The notes beneath the pieces were generated by a model, which searched no databases, was not told the DNA's origin, and worked only from the letters and a program-made list of their open reading frames with translations. A stretch of 64,000 nt of DNA, taken from Lactifluus volemus. Lineage: Eukaryota; Basidiomycota; Agaricomycetes; Russulales; Russulaceae. The position numbers and the translations under genes were made by a program. The stretch lies in contig WTXI01000086.1 in assembly GCA_022376515.1 (NCBI GenBank), forward strand, positions 62,001 through 126,000, given 5' to 3'. Shown piece after piece: positions 12,314 through 22,756 of the stretch (its first letter is position 1; each line of letters starts with the position of its first letter).

Positions 12314-12403
12314 TAGTGTTGCTGTGGCTCATGAGCTGCTAGGCCAAAATTGCCCAAGCCAAGCTGATTTTGGCCTGGCGGCTCATGAGCCGTGGCAACA
12401 CTA
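12314..12403. mobile_element. 90-bp hairpin hAT-type MITE
   Basis: The termini are TAGTGTTGC and GCAACACTA. The whole element is one inverted repeat (arms of about 38 bases with few mismatches around CTCATGAGC and GGCCAAAAT). It is flanked by the exact 8-bp duplication TAGCAAGT at 12306-12313 and 12404-12411. An 8-bp duplication and TAGTGTTGC-type ends are hallmarks of hAT elements. Confidence 0.9.
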
Positions 12404-12411
12404 TAGCAAGT

Positions 12412-12785
12412 GGAGCCTGAGAGAGTCAATACTATGGAAGAGTTCTCACCTGTTACTATGTTCCTGGCACCCAGATGGATAAAGACTAGGACATCTGCCT
12501 TTGAAGCCCTACCCATTACTGTCTCCTTTATGTTACCTCCCCTGGATAGTGATCAACAGGAGTATCTCAAACCCCTGGGGTTTGAGGGTAGGGTAACTGT
12601 GGGATAAGGGTAAGGGTATGTCTTCACATACCCCAACAGATCCCCAGACCCCAGAGGTATCCCAGATGCCATAGCAGGTGGAGACAATAGGGGAGTAACA
12701 GAGGAGATGTCTGAGGATACAACAGGGGGAGATGTGTTGGTAGGGGCCCAGACATACTCAGAGAAGCAATTAGAGGAGCAGGGGG
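12412..12785. other. Unassigned spacer
   Basis: Holds a short open frame at 12410-12607 on the plus strand without recognisable domain, and a GGGTAAGGGTAAGGGTA stretch near 12605. No gene is supported. Confidence 0.3.
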
Positions 12786-12789
12786 GAGG

Positions 12790-13590
12790 TGGTGGTGGAG
12801 ATGGATGCTGTGATGAGATGCAGTGGTGTGCATATGGCAGGAAGGCAAAAAGAACAACAGGAGGATAGGGGAGGTGAGAATGGATGCTATGGCAATGTGT
12901 AGCAGCACACACACAGCAAGGAGGCAAGGTGAATAACAGGGTGGCAGAGAAGGAGGGAGTGGACGCTATGGCAATGTGCAGTGGTGTGCATGTGACAGTG
13001 AGGTAAGGGGAACAGCAAGGGGGTGGAGGCAGCAGGAGTGGATGTTGTGGCAAGGTGCAGTAGCATGCATGGTAGAGAAGGGGCCAGAGGAGCAGGGTGA
13101 TGAGGAGGTAGTAGAAATAGATGCTTTTATGAGATGCAGTGGTGCACATGTGAAAGAAAGGTGAGGGAGACAACAGCGGAGTGGATGAGGTAGAAATGGA
13201 TGCTGTGGAGAAGCACAGTGGCACACACATGGCAGGGAAGTGAAAGGGGCAATAGGATGATAGATGAGACAGGGTTGGACGATATGGTGAGGCACAGTGG
13301 CACACATGCAGCAGGGAGTTAATAAGAGAAGTAAGGAGGAAGGCAGAGGCAGAAATGGACACTGTGATGAGGTGCAGTGGCATGCAGGCAGAATGTAGGT
13401 GAGATGAACAACAGGAGGGTAGATGAGGTAACAATGGATGTTTTGGCAAAGTGCAGAAGTGTGCATGCAGCAGGAAGACAATAATAGAAGCAAGGAGATA
13501 GAGAGAGGTGGAAACAGATGCTTTAATTAGGTGCAGTGGGGTGGCAGTGGCAGCAGCAGTAGGTAGAGACAATGGTACACACAGTGACAC
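12790..13590. repeat. Minisatellite, ten units of 79-80 bp
   Basis: A repeated GTGGATGCTNTGGCAA-like word starts at 12801, 12880, 12959, 13038, 13116, 13196, 13275, 13355, 13434 and 13514, so the period is 78-80 bases over ten units. Each unit also holds GTGCAGTGGTGTGCATG and an AACAACAGG-like word. Because no frame of the unit contains a stop on the minus strand, a 345-codon Cys/Ser/His-rich frame (13590 to 12553) appears there; it is a by-product and not a gene. GGGTAAGGG-rich words flank the array on both sides (near 12605 and 13660). Confidence 0.88.
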
Positions 13591-13780
13591 ACTAACCTCC
13601 AGGTCAGATCTGTGTACCCCTGCCTGTACCCCACAAAAAACCCAACCCCAGCCTTGGGGTAAGGGTTTGCTGGGGTAAGGGTAAGGGTATCAATAAATAT
13701 ACCCCAGGGTTACCCTTGTTGGTCACTACCAACTCTCCAAAACGTGAAAGATACATAACATATTTCACATGTCACTCCTA
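13591..13780. other. Spacer between minisatellite and gypsy-B
   Basis: Contains GGGGTAAGGG-type words near 13650-13690 and no coding signal. Confidence 0.3.
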
Positions 13781-14001
13781 ATGTCATACAAGGAAATGGA
13801 GAAACATGGGGCAAACCTCAAGGAACCACCACCTGACATTATCAATGAACAAGATGAATATGAAGTTGAACAGGTGCTAGATATGAGGATATGCCATAAA
13901 AAGCTCTAATATCAGATCAGATAGAAGGTGAAACAGAAGATACCTGGGAACCCTGTGACAATGTACACACCCCCAACCTTATCATAGAATTCACCCAACA
14001 A
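13781..14001 (+). pseudogene. Gypsy-B integrase C-terminal chromodomain remnant
   Basis: Reads EYEVEQVLDMR, KKL, stop, YQIR, stop and then, after a frame change, EDTWEPCDNVHTPNLIIEF at about 13850-13990. This is the integrase-linked chromodomain of Tf1-like chromoviruses: the aromatic and WEP residues match the intact domain of family A (43156-44643). In these elements the chromodomain helps choose the insertion site by binding modified histones. Two stops and one frameshift make it inactive. The rest of pol is not in the window. Confidence 0.75.
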
Positions 14002-14447
14002 TGTTATGGATTTGTCTGGACCTATGCCTTCCTGTTGCCTCATGTTTTTCATTTCTGTCTACATTCTCGCTTATGGACAGAGCCTCACCTTGTACAACAC
14101 AGAACAGCCTATTCATGACTCACAGTGACTCTTATGACATCATTAGCCTAGAACTTTGATAATGTCATAGTTAGACCCAGGCTCATGACATCATTACTGA
14201 TGTCACTGACCCTTCGCCCTGTATTGTATATAAGACTCCTCATCTTGTGTCCTTGTTCTCCAGCTTGGACTTCTCTCCAATACTAGCCTCTTGAATCTCC
14301 TCACAATCCCCCTGTGATCCTCTTTCCCTCTTGAAGCCCTCTAACTGCTATAACTTAGCTAGACCCAACTGAGACTTGCATCTCTGTTAGTCCTCTCTTA
14401 AACAACTTGATTCTATCTTAGGAACTAGAAACAGCTAGTCCCTAACA
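14002..14447 (+). repeat. Probable solo LTR in gypsy-B
   Basis: Starts TGTTATGGATTTG and ends GTCCCTAACA, 446 bp, with a TATA box TATATAAG at about 14228. It separates the chromodomain from the downstream ORF. The flanking pentamers AACAA and AAAAA agree at four of five positions, so the target duplication is imperfect and the call is tentative. Confidence 0.55.
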
Positions 14448-14560
14448 AAAAACACCCAACCAAAGCACTCAAACTAGGCATAAATACAAGCAAAATCCAA
14501 CCTCAAACCATCAATATCCACTTCATCCACATCTCCCCTATCCTTTTCTATAATCCACAA

Positions 14561-15720
14561 ATGTCTAACTCCTCCATGAACTCCTACCACACACCTGCCC
14601 CCATTGACCCTATTTATGAAGAAATCCTCCATATTGTCAGTGAAGTCCTGGATGTGGCAGAAGTCATCCTGGGCAGCTTGCCCCCACTGACACCATCGCC
14701 TCCCAGGTCACCCTTCTATCATGTCCGCTCCCCATCCCTAAAGTCAAGAAAGAAGAAGAGAACATCCCACACCTCTTCATGTCACCTCCAGTGAGGGAAC
14801 TCTCAGCTACCCCAGAGGGCTTCCACAGATACAATCACTGCAACCCAAATGACTACACCTTCACCCTGAAAGACCTGTCTGGAGAATGGGTCTGTGTGGA
14901 GTTTGTAAAGGACCACCTGGACCATGATGATTCCATCATCAAAGGTCTCACAGTGTATGGTAAAGGGCCCTATGAAGCCCCACTTACCATGTGTGCCCCA
15001 GTCTGGGGCTACACCTCCACCCTTGAAGACAAGAAACTCATAGCCAACCACAACCTCTTCAAGCAAACAGTAGACAATGCCCTCAATGACCTAGGGGACC
15101 CTCGACTGAAGGCAGAGGTTGGGTGATACCATGCACTCTAATGCAAACTAGACCAAATCCTGGAAAGGGAGTACATACTCAACCATGAAGCAAGCATGCA
15201 AGCACAGCAAATGAGGGAGTGTAGGCAATGCCTCCACACCTCCTGCTTCTTCAAACATCTCATGCCACTCATTACTAGTAATGACCCGACCCTCAGGGTT
15301 CTACCACGCTCCAGAACCAACTCACCCCCAATTGCCGTCTCTAATGCAGACATTCAAGAAAGGATGATTAATCTTCACAGAAGGCTCCAAGGTGGTGCAG
15401 GCAGCCAAGAAAGGCAAGGCAAGAAGGCATGCAGGAACCCCAGAAAGTATCACTGGTACCCTCAAGGTCACAAATGCTGCTGGTGTGGAAAAGGAGGCCA
15501 TAGCGACAACTGGTGTTACTTCCCTCACACCAAATGCCCTCTCCAAGGCCCATGCGAAGTTGGGTGGGCCCACAAGTTCTACAATCATGCCAAGTGCCCC
15601 AATGTGTGGAAGAAGATGGCCAGGGAAAATGAGGAATATGCTAACAACTGGGGGATAGACAACAGCAACTACAATAATGACATCCACAACCTGGATGTCA
15701 ATTTCTGGGAGTCACAGTAA
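14561..15720 (+). pseudogene. Gypsy-B third ORF with zinc-knuckle-like tail
   Basis: Three overlapping open stretches (14561-14794, 14779-15126, 15196-15720) together give a protein of roughly 385 residues broken by a stop at 15124 and frame changes. It starts MSNSSMNSYHTPAPIDPIYE; the middle part (VRELSATPEGFHRYNHC) is unknown. The tail has paired Cys/His motifs CCWCGKGGHSDNWC and CPLQGPCEVGW. The tail resembles the post-chromodomain extension of family A (CLYCQKRGHYSHDC then RCTVYRC), so both families seem to carry an accessory zinc-binding domain 3' of the chromodomain. The LTR starts 38 bases after its end. Function unknown; RNA or DNA binding is a guess. Confidence 0.6.
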
Positions 15721-15758
15721 GGTGGTTAGTGGGACAACCACTCTAAGATGGGAGGTAA

Positions 15759-17182
15759 TGTTACAGTCATATGGTCACTGCCTCTCTTATGTAAATTTTC
15801 TCACATGATTGATTACCTACAATTCTTGCACCCAGACTGAGTACTGTACAATTACATAAGCCACATGACTTGAGCCGACTCAACTCATGATGGCTTATTA
15901 TGACTCATCACCATGAGTCACACTGACTCCCTATCTACAACTCGTACTGACTCCTTCTGACTAGGATAGCTCATGTATATAAGGACCCTTGCTTAGGCCT
16001 TAGCTCACCAGCTTGGACTTAAGCCTACAATATGAGCTTACTGTTCTGAGAACCATTCACTTCACTCCTGAACCTCTCAGACCTCTGATCCCTGTCTCAC
16101 ACCATCAGTAACACTGCAAGTTACTGCTAATACTTTGTCATGCAACTGTTGACTTAGTGTCACGGTTCGCAGGGACCGTGGCTCGAAGTGAGCTTCGTTT
16201 GGGTTGGCTATTTGCTATGGTGAGTCGGGCAAGACTAGCAACACCAAATAGTTGATTCTAGAACACGCAGGCAAGGTCCAACAAGGAGTAGACTTGACTG
16301 TGCGAACTCTCGGGGTTCGTATCGCGTGAGGCGGTTAGTACAGGCCGGCACACGCGATGGTCGGAGTTACCATTCCTAAAGAGGATAGACGGTGGCAGAT
16401 GGATGAATGACGATGTGTAGGTTCAACCGCAACATGGGCGTGAGTGTAATTGGATCGCAAGGGACTCTCGCCTTCCAAGGACACTCGTGGGAGGTTAAAC
16501 TAAGGTTTGAGGGCGGACGCGGTGTGAGAAGTGGGGATTACTTCTCGCAGCGCGTTCGTATTAGGGTTCAGGCGTCTGGGAACTAGTTTCAAGGAAATGG
16601 AACAAGTTCACAGATGTCTGATTGTGGCGTGAAGTACCTAGATCAAGGTACAAAGAGGGGATTCACAAGAAGAGAGGGAGATTGAGTGTCAAGCGTACAA
16701 CTGCTGTGATTCTAGACGAAGCTGAAGCTGGGGCTTTAGCTCGACTACAGGGCCCTATTTATGCGTACAGAGGGCCTGCCAACTATCCTACAAAGGTCAC
16801 AGTACAGTAGCAAAGTCAAGACTATTGACTAAGGACCTGAGTCAGTTCTGATGACTCAAGAACTGACTCAGTGCATTTGACTCAAGATCTGACTCAAGAA
16901 CGCTGACTCAAGATTTGAGTCATGATCCCTGAGTCAAATACATGTCCAAAAACGGTGATGCACAGCCCCAGAAGACGCACAGAGGGGGCTGGTCAAGGAA
17001 AGGGGTCCTAGGTCATAACACAAGGCGAAAAATAGACGGAAAACAGTAGCAAATGGGCCGGACGGCCCGCATATCCGTAACACTTAGTACTTTCTGAACC
17101 TGACCCTTATTGATTGACATCACTAAGGTTTACCTGAACCACCTGACTCTACCAAGAGCATAGGAACCACTCATTTCTAACA
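15759..17182 (+). repeat. Gypsy family-B 3' LTR, split by a family-A LTR
   Basis: Begins TGTTACAGTCATATGG after a purine-rich GATGGGAGGTAA tract (polypurine-tract position) and ends TTCTAACA. Without the 925-bp insertion and its duplicated CTTAG it is about 500 bp, like the solo copy at 41345-41851. It has a TATATAAGG promoter near 15977 and several TGACTCA/TGAGTCA words upstream of it. No 5' partner LTR lies in the window. Confidence 0.85.
16158..17082 (+). repeat. Solo gypsy family-A LTR with TSD CTTAG
   Basis: 925 bp from TGTCACGGTTCGCAGG to ATCCGTAACA, flanked by CTTAG at 16153-16157 and 17083-17087. The sense direction of this LTR is the minus strand. It keeps the eight-site TGA(C/G)TCA array, the TATA box and the AAGCTGAAGCT self-priming complement found in the full element. 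Confidence 0.93.
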
Positions 17183-17542
17183 TCATTTGCACAAACCTTA
17201 GTTTAACCTCCCATAAGTGTCTTCATGAGTGAAAGTACCTTTTCACTCCAAATACACTCATGCCCATCCCTCGGTTGAATGCACAGATCCTCCTTTGTCC
17301 ATCTGCTACAGTCTATCCCATTTGGGAACTGTAACTCTGCTCATCATGTGCGCTGGCCCATTCTACCTGCCCCACATGATATAAACTTGAGAGCACTCAC
17401 ATACAAATCTATCCTTGCAAAACTTGTCCACTCATGCTTGCATTTGACCATTTAGCATGCCAAGTAATTGTCTACTTGTTCCACCAAATTGCCAGACCCA
17501 AATAAAGCTCACTTTGAGCCACGGTCCCTGTGAACCATGACA
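17183..17542 (-). repeat. Truncated, decayed family-A LTR
   Basis: The reverse complement follows the first 360 bases of the family-A LTR (TGTCATGGTTCACAGGG..., GGGATAGACTGTAGCAGATGG). CpG sites are replaced by TG or CA. It abuts the family-B LTR. Confidence 0.8.
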
Positions 17543-17599
17543 ATGCTCCTCCTCAGTGGGAACACACCTACATGTTGGCACTGCAATAAGATTGATCAA

Positions 17600-17687
17600 G
17601 TCATAAATGATATGTGGACACAACATCACCCTGACATTATACATCATTGCAACTTATCACATGTATTATAACTGGCATGAGTACTTA
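17600..17687 (+). repeat. Left half of dispersed repeat Z (target of the TIR element)
   Basis: Matches 53400-53490 (ATACATCATNNCAACTTATCACATGTATTATA...GTACTTA). The uninterrupted copy at 53400 continues GTACTTAAACAGGCC; here the match stops after GTACTTA, where the 235-bp terminal repeat begins. The right half is at 25885-25968 in the opposite orientation. Confidence 0.8.
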
Positions 17688-17940
17688 TTGTTGTTTTCAC
17701 GTGATCTGGCAAAGTGTCGTAAAATAAAAATAAAAATTTGTGTAAATTCAGAAATGCTGTATCTTGTTCAAATCTTGATGAATCTTAATGAAAACAATAC
17801 CACTGTGCTCGGAATAATTCCAACTACCTCTCTGAGTTGCACTGAGCATGAGATCTCCAATATTTCAAAATATCGTGTTCTGAGCTCCGAGGCAGAGCTC
17901 CCCTAGTTCTCCTGCTTTCGGAAGGATGCCAATCAGCATC
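17688..17940 (+). mobile_element. Left terminal repeat of a Tc1/mariner-like element
   Basis: Starts TTGTTGTTTTCACGTG and runs about 235 bases to CTGCTTTCGGAAG. It is nearly repeated at 25969-26222. It begins right after TA of the repeat-Z target site TTAA. No coding capacity; a short stretch with AATCAGCA is shared just inside both copies. Confidence 0.75.
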
Positions 17941-18220
17941 ATTGGTGTATGGTTGGGTTCCCAATGAATGAATCACCACACAACTTGATCATTATAGTAT
18001 TCATAGTACCTAAAGCAGTGTCATTTATGCACTTTCAAAGCACATAGGCACCACCACACAACCAAGCGTGCATGATGATAACACACCAACTCCGGTCTAT
18101 TGTCATTATCATTGCCATTGCCATCTAGGAGGATCAAAGCAAGATGAAACAAAAATGCTTTGCTAGCCAGATGGTAAGTGGGCTCTTGCTACTCCTATCG
18201 CCATGTCAGCCACTGCTCCT
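17941..18220. other. Spacer inside the TIR element
   Basis: AT-rich sequence with no recognisable gene. The right end may still be part of the helicase fragment below, out of frame. Confidence 0.25.
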
Positions 18221-18436
18221 CTACCTTCTCAGTTTTGGAAACGCCGCTCTGGCCAAAGCAGTGCAATTGAGCGACCCATCAGGCACTTTCACAATCTTGA
18301 CAGGACTAAGGTCAAGTGTCCATTTGGTTTGACCGTGGAGGAACGCTGGTTCTTCCTCCCGGACCTCTACATCCAACTCCTCTTCTACCTCAGCTTGCAT
18401 CACTGGGTTAGTGAAGTCTTTGTCAAGGTCAACCAT
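18221..18436 (-). pseudogene. Captured fragment of a PRP22/DHX8-type spliceosomal helicase
   Basis: The minus-strand frame reads VDLDKDFTNP, then EVREEEPAFLHGQTK, then LDLSPVKIVKVPDGS. These are conserved words from the part of Prp22/DHX8 that lies before the helicase core (the 'EEEP.FL.GQT...LDLSP..IVK.PDGS' segment). About 70 residues are present; neither the S1 domain nor the DEAH core is here. The frame ends in a stop after FPKLRR. Upstream in the same frame is an adenylate kinase fragment, so two unrelated gene pieces lie side by side. Recognition is from memory of the family; a protein search would settle it. Confidence 0.6.
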
Positions 18437-18597
18437 GACATTGGTATTGTAATTTACATGGCTGGCAATGGGCAGGGGGCAGGATGTGGCCGTGTGGGTG
18501 GTTGGGTCGGATGGGTGCAGGCGGTGGGCAGGTCGAATGGGCGTAGGCGAAGGGGGCAGTAGTATGGCCGAGAAGGGGGCAGGCCTGAAAAGGGGGC

Positions 18598-19440
<843 letters not shown>

Positions 19441-19871
19441 AGGAAAGCATTGACGAAATGGCACGTAGCGTGCTCGAGTATCGTGGGTTGTTACCAGCCA
19501 ATTCCCCCACCTTTTGCGAGTGCTAGGCTGTGAGATGAGGAGGCGAACCAGCTGACGGGTTTGGGCTCTGGCCGTTTATACACATCAAGGCAGTGGCGGT
19601 AGTGCAGCACGGCAGCTTGGCAAGAGATACGTGGGAGAGTGAGAAAGAGGATGACTGGGTGGGCAGCGAGTGCTATGAGTACGGTGAGTGTCCTGAATGG
19701 GGCAACATGTTTCACATGCAGGGATACCGAGAATTTAAAGGCACCTGTTGGGTTGTATAGATGAACTCGGATATGCGGCAGTACTACATGCGCAAATGAA
19801 GATGGCGTAGGTGCCACGACAGGACATTGAACAGATGTAAAAAGCACATGGGGAGGACCATTGGTGGTCAA
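19441..19871 (-). pseudogene. Captured fragment resembling a fungal DUF1365 protein
   Basis: The minus-strand frame of 127 codons reads HIRVHLYNPTGAFKFSVSL, FLTLPRIS-QAAVLHYRH, LDVYKRPEPKP and GGGIGW. These resemble the C-terminal half of fungal DUF1365 family proteins (a beta-rich segment, an amphipathic helix ending HYR.RLDVF.RPEP, then GG.GW). The molecular function of DUF1365 is unknown. After GIGW the frame hits a stop, though coding-like sequence continues. Probably another piece of host gene carried in this repeat. Confidence 0.5.
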
Positions 19872-20699
19872 AACTGCGAAACATGAAGAAAGCTGTCAGA
19901 CGGGATCAAAAGACCTACTTGGCGTCAGGTGCTAACTTCAAGGATATGGACATGGCGTTTGCCAAAGGTATTGTGAATCTGTAATGTCATACAAGGTGAT
20001 GCTTCAAATGTTGGAGAGGCACACTGGATACGAACCTCAAGCACTACGATGATGGGGAGGCGTGTATGGGTGGTTATTGAGTGAAGAACATATGCTTGCG
20101 AGGATATTTTGTAATCGTGTAGTCGAGGAATATTAGGGTAGTAGAGTACATAGGATAAGCTGAGGCATGACAGGAAGGCGATCCCATCCAGGGATATAGG
20201 CCCCAGCCCCATAGATGCAGGTGCTGTTGGGGTGGACATCCAGCCCATTTTACTATACCCTTTCTGCTTCGAAATGACTTACTATCCCTTTTATTAGTTC
20301 TAGTATATTGTCCGAGGCCCCCTCTCACATTTCAGAAGGGTGCAGCCTCACTTGAGGGTCGAGCGTGCTGCTCGTGATACCAATGTGTGATACCTCCCGA
20401 TTTTCAGACTCGTTTTCTCTCATATCGCACTATATTACAGCAATTAGTAGTTAAATGAGTAGCTACTATGGACAGGTATATAGTCGTATCGAATCCAGTT
20501 GTATGGGCATCAAATTGCCCCGTTTTTGTTTCCCCCTTCTTGTGCTGCACAACTTCTCATATTTTCACCTTCCCCTCACTCGTTTTTGTTTGCTTTTGCT
20601 CTCAGACCTTCAATTTCTTCTCTATGTACTAGTACTGCTTGACAAAAAAACAACTTTGATTGAAAATTTCTATAATGACCTAGCAAGCTAGTAAAGGTA
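19872..20699. other. Unassigned stretch
   Basis: A 107-codon minus-strand frame (20248-19925) has no recognisable domain. The stretch 20300-20690 is AT-rich with pyrimidine tracts and nothing I can support. Confidence 0.3.
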
Positions 20700-21520
20700 C
20701 TAGTAAGAACTATCATCTCTGAGTGTCCCATCATCATTGACAGTTGGAATTACCAAAGTACCTCTTTTGATTGCATCTATGTCATGCCCCAAGTACTGCA
20801 GAATAAGGATTGCATGACCAATGTCAATATCAAGCCACTCTACCAATTTTTCAGGTGTAACATAATGAGAAGTTAGCTGCGAGATCCGATGGAAACCATT
20901 CCTTACAAATACTTGTCCATAAGCACTGAAGCAGAGATCATCTCTGCTACATGTTTCAGAGTCATCCAAGTAATGGAGCCATGAGGTTATGTCCACCATG
21001 ACATCAATGTATGCTGCCTTGTTAGGCTCAGCTGTGGATGGAATGGTTGCTGGGGTGACGGCTGGGGTAGGACCAGGTGGCTGTGGAGCATTTGGAAATG
21101 GTAGGGACTGGCCTGGATAGCCTGGGAAGAATGGCATCATGGGCATCATATATGGGTTCATATACCCATATGGCCCATTAGAAAATGGGGCATCAACAGT
21201 GGGCTGACTTTCTAAGTGGTTGTGTGCGTGTACTGTGTGCCTGGCTCCAGGAAGTCGACCACGTGGTCTTTCCTTGTGAAGACTCAGCATGTCTGGCTTT
21301 GTCTCGAGAGTGGCACTTTTTGAAAGCTACAAACTGATCAATTATATTATTGGGGTTGTGAGAGGAGGTGATGAACAATCTGAAGTGCCCAATATCCCAA
21401 ATTGAGAATAGTCAATTCGTAGCACACATTGCTGGACGGTGATGGGGTCCAGCACCATGTTTCCTTGTCTTTTGAATGAACTGGGCATCAATATCTCTCT
21501 TGTAACTGTCCAACAACTTC
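20700..21520 (-). pseudogene. C-terminal part of an unknown SAM-like protein gene (split by inversion)
   Basis: The open frame 21290-20700 (196 codons) has a proline/methionine-rich linker (GPYGYMNPYMMPMMPFFPGY), then a helical block with WLHYLDDSE, GQVFVRNGFHRISQL and LVEWLDIDIGHAILILQYLG. The pattern (W..yLD, G..F..NGF.RI.QL, L..WLdI..G.A..iLQY) looks like a SAM-type helical domain. Upstream coding words with frame changes (DIDAQFIQKTRKHGAG, NIIDQFVAFKKCHSRDKAR) continue to 21520, where the 10-bp target duplication of the retroposon sits. The N-terminal part is at 30640-31665 on the plus strand. Function unknown; it may belong to the surrounding transposon. Confidence 0.5.
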
Positions 21521-21530
21521 CTTACATTGC

Positions 21531-21724
21531 TTTTTTTTTTTTTTTTTGAAAGACTTTTCTATTAACTAGACAGATTTCCGGGGATTGCCCGCTATACCAT
21601 GTCAAAGTCCTAACAGATCTACTACCTAAGACTTATCACTTATCATGTAATGTGTCCATCAGCCTGCGGCGCGTCTGGCGTTTCTTTGCGGTGTTCAACC
21701 ACTCGGAGCGCCTGTCCGCAGTAC
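21531..21724 (-). mobile_element. 3' end of an ORF1-only retroposon
   Basis: The reverse complement gives the last coding part, the 3' UTR (GTCTTAGGTAGTAGNTCTG, TAGCGGGCAATCCCC) and a poly(A) of 17, identical in layout to 36420-36617. On its poly(A) side lies CTTACATTGC (21521-21530), the complement of GCAATGTAAG, which pairs as target duplication with GCAACGTAAG at 31656-31665. The piece stops at the MITE at 21725. Confidence 0.88.
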
Positions 21725-21896
21725 CATCAGGAAAACCCATTTTGCCTTAAACTGTATTAGATGCTCCTTAAAGCTTACTTAAGATGTTGGTAATTAGATC
21801 CTCAATGTTGGTAAGTTGAGGATCTAATTACCAACATCTTAAGTAAGCTTTAAGGAGCATCTAATACAGTTTAAGGCAAAATGGGTTTTCCTGATG
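21725..21896. mobile_element. 172-bp CATCAG MITE (chimeric copy at inversion breakpoint)
   Basis: Complete CATCAGGAAAACCCATTTTG element. The left flank is the retroposon, ending GTAC (reverse complement GTAC of GAGAGTACTG); the right flank is a family-A LTR fragment. The flanking dinucleotides therefore do not match, unlike other copies. Confidence 0.92.
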
Positions 21897-22075
21897 TACC
21901 CACTTCATGCAATACAAACTTGAGAGTTCACACAGTCAAGTCTATCTCTCACAGAAACTTGCCTGTGCATCTGTCATTGACTATCTGAAGTGCCAAGTAA
22001 TTGCCTACTTGTCTCTCTAGATTGTCAACACCAAATGAAGCTCACTTTGAGCCATGGTCCCTGTGAACCAAGACA
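21897..22075 (-). repeat. Family-A LTR fragment (first ~180 bases)
   Basis: The reverse complement starts TGTCTTGGTTCACAGGGACC and follows the LTR to TGCATGAAGTGGGTA, where the MITE begins. The remaining part of a family-A LTR is at 33187-33552 next to the other chimeric MITE. Confidence 0.78.
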
Positions 22076-22145
22076 GGTATCAAGATTGTCATCATCAGCA
22101 AATGCAAGAAGTGCTTTCCAGGATTCACTGAAGTTGATGGTCAGT

Positions 22146-22756
22146 TGTTATGGACTGACACGTGTTTGCTGACTCATACTATACATTTTCGAACTGCTGA
22201 CTTGTTTCTGCTGACTCCCTTGCTTATGCGAATGGACTGCCGATCGCTTTGTTTCAGATCACCTACTTATTTTCTCATGAACAGCCTTACCTTACACAGC
22301 ACCGTACAGCCTCAAGCAACAGCCACATGCACAGGATGACTCGCTGATTCCTGAAACATGTTTCAAACCCTGAAAGCTGTACGAAGGTCACAGCCCCTAC
22401 GGCTGTGTACATAGCCTCGATTCTTCTCTATATAAACCCTGTACTTTTGGCACTAGAGACCTTAAGTCTCAGTTTTGTTTCGCAATCCAAGTCCTTCTAT
22501 CTATTAGAACCTTGTCTTGCCTAGAAGCATTAGACCTGAGAGAACCCTCTTGATATCATGACCTTCGACTTCTTGACACTTTGGTCTTATCCCTAAGCCC
22601 AAAGCCCTTGACCTCTGAAACGCTCTTGACTTAGTCGTTTACTAAGTCTCATCTTTATTGAACCTTTGATCTTGACTTGCACGTCTTGCAAGTCTAGTTC
22701 TTGACTTCACGAACGAATGTACACTTCGTACAAAGGTCCCACTTGGAACCTTAACA
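22146..22756 (+). repeat. Solo LTR (family E) with TSD TCAGT
   Basis: 611 bp from TGTTATGGACTGACACG to GGAACCTTAACA, flanked by TCAGT at 22141-22145 and 22757-22761. It contains TATATAAACC near 22430 and repeated CTTGACTT/CTTGACC words in its 3' half. It interrupts a decayed copia gag region. Confidence 0.92.

Noticed and set aside
12553..13590. 345-codon Cys/Ser/His-rich open frame on the minus strand
   Set aside because: It is produced by the 79-bp minisatellite, whose unit has no stop in any minus-strand frame; there is no domain and no start context.
12585..13700. GGGTAAGGGTAAGGG words as telomere repeats
   Set aside because: Only a few irregular copies, TAAGGG rather than TTAGGG, and internal to repeat DNA on both sides.
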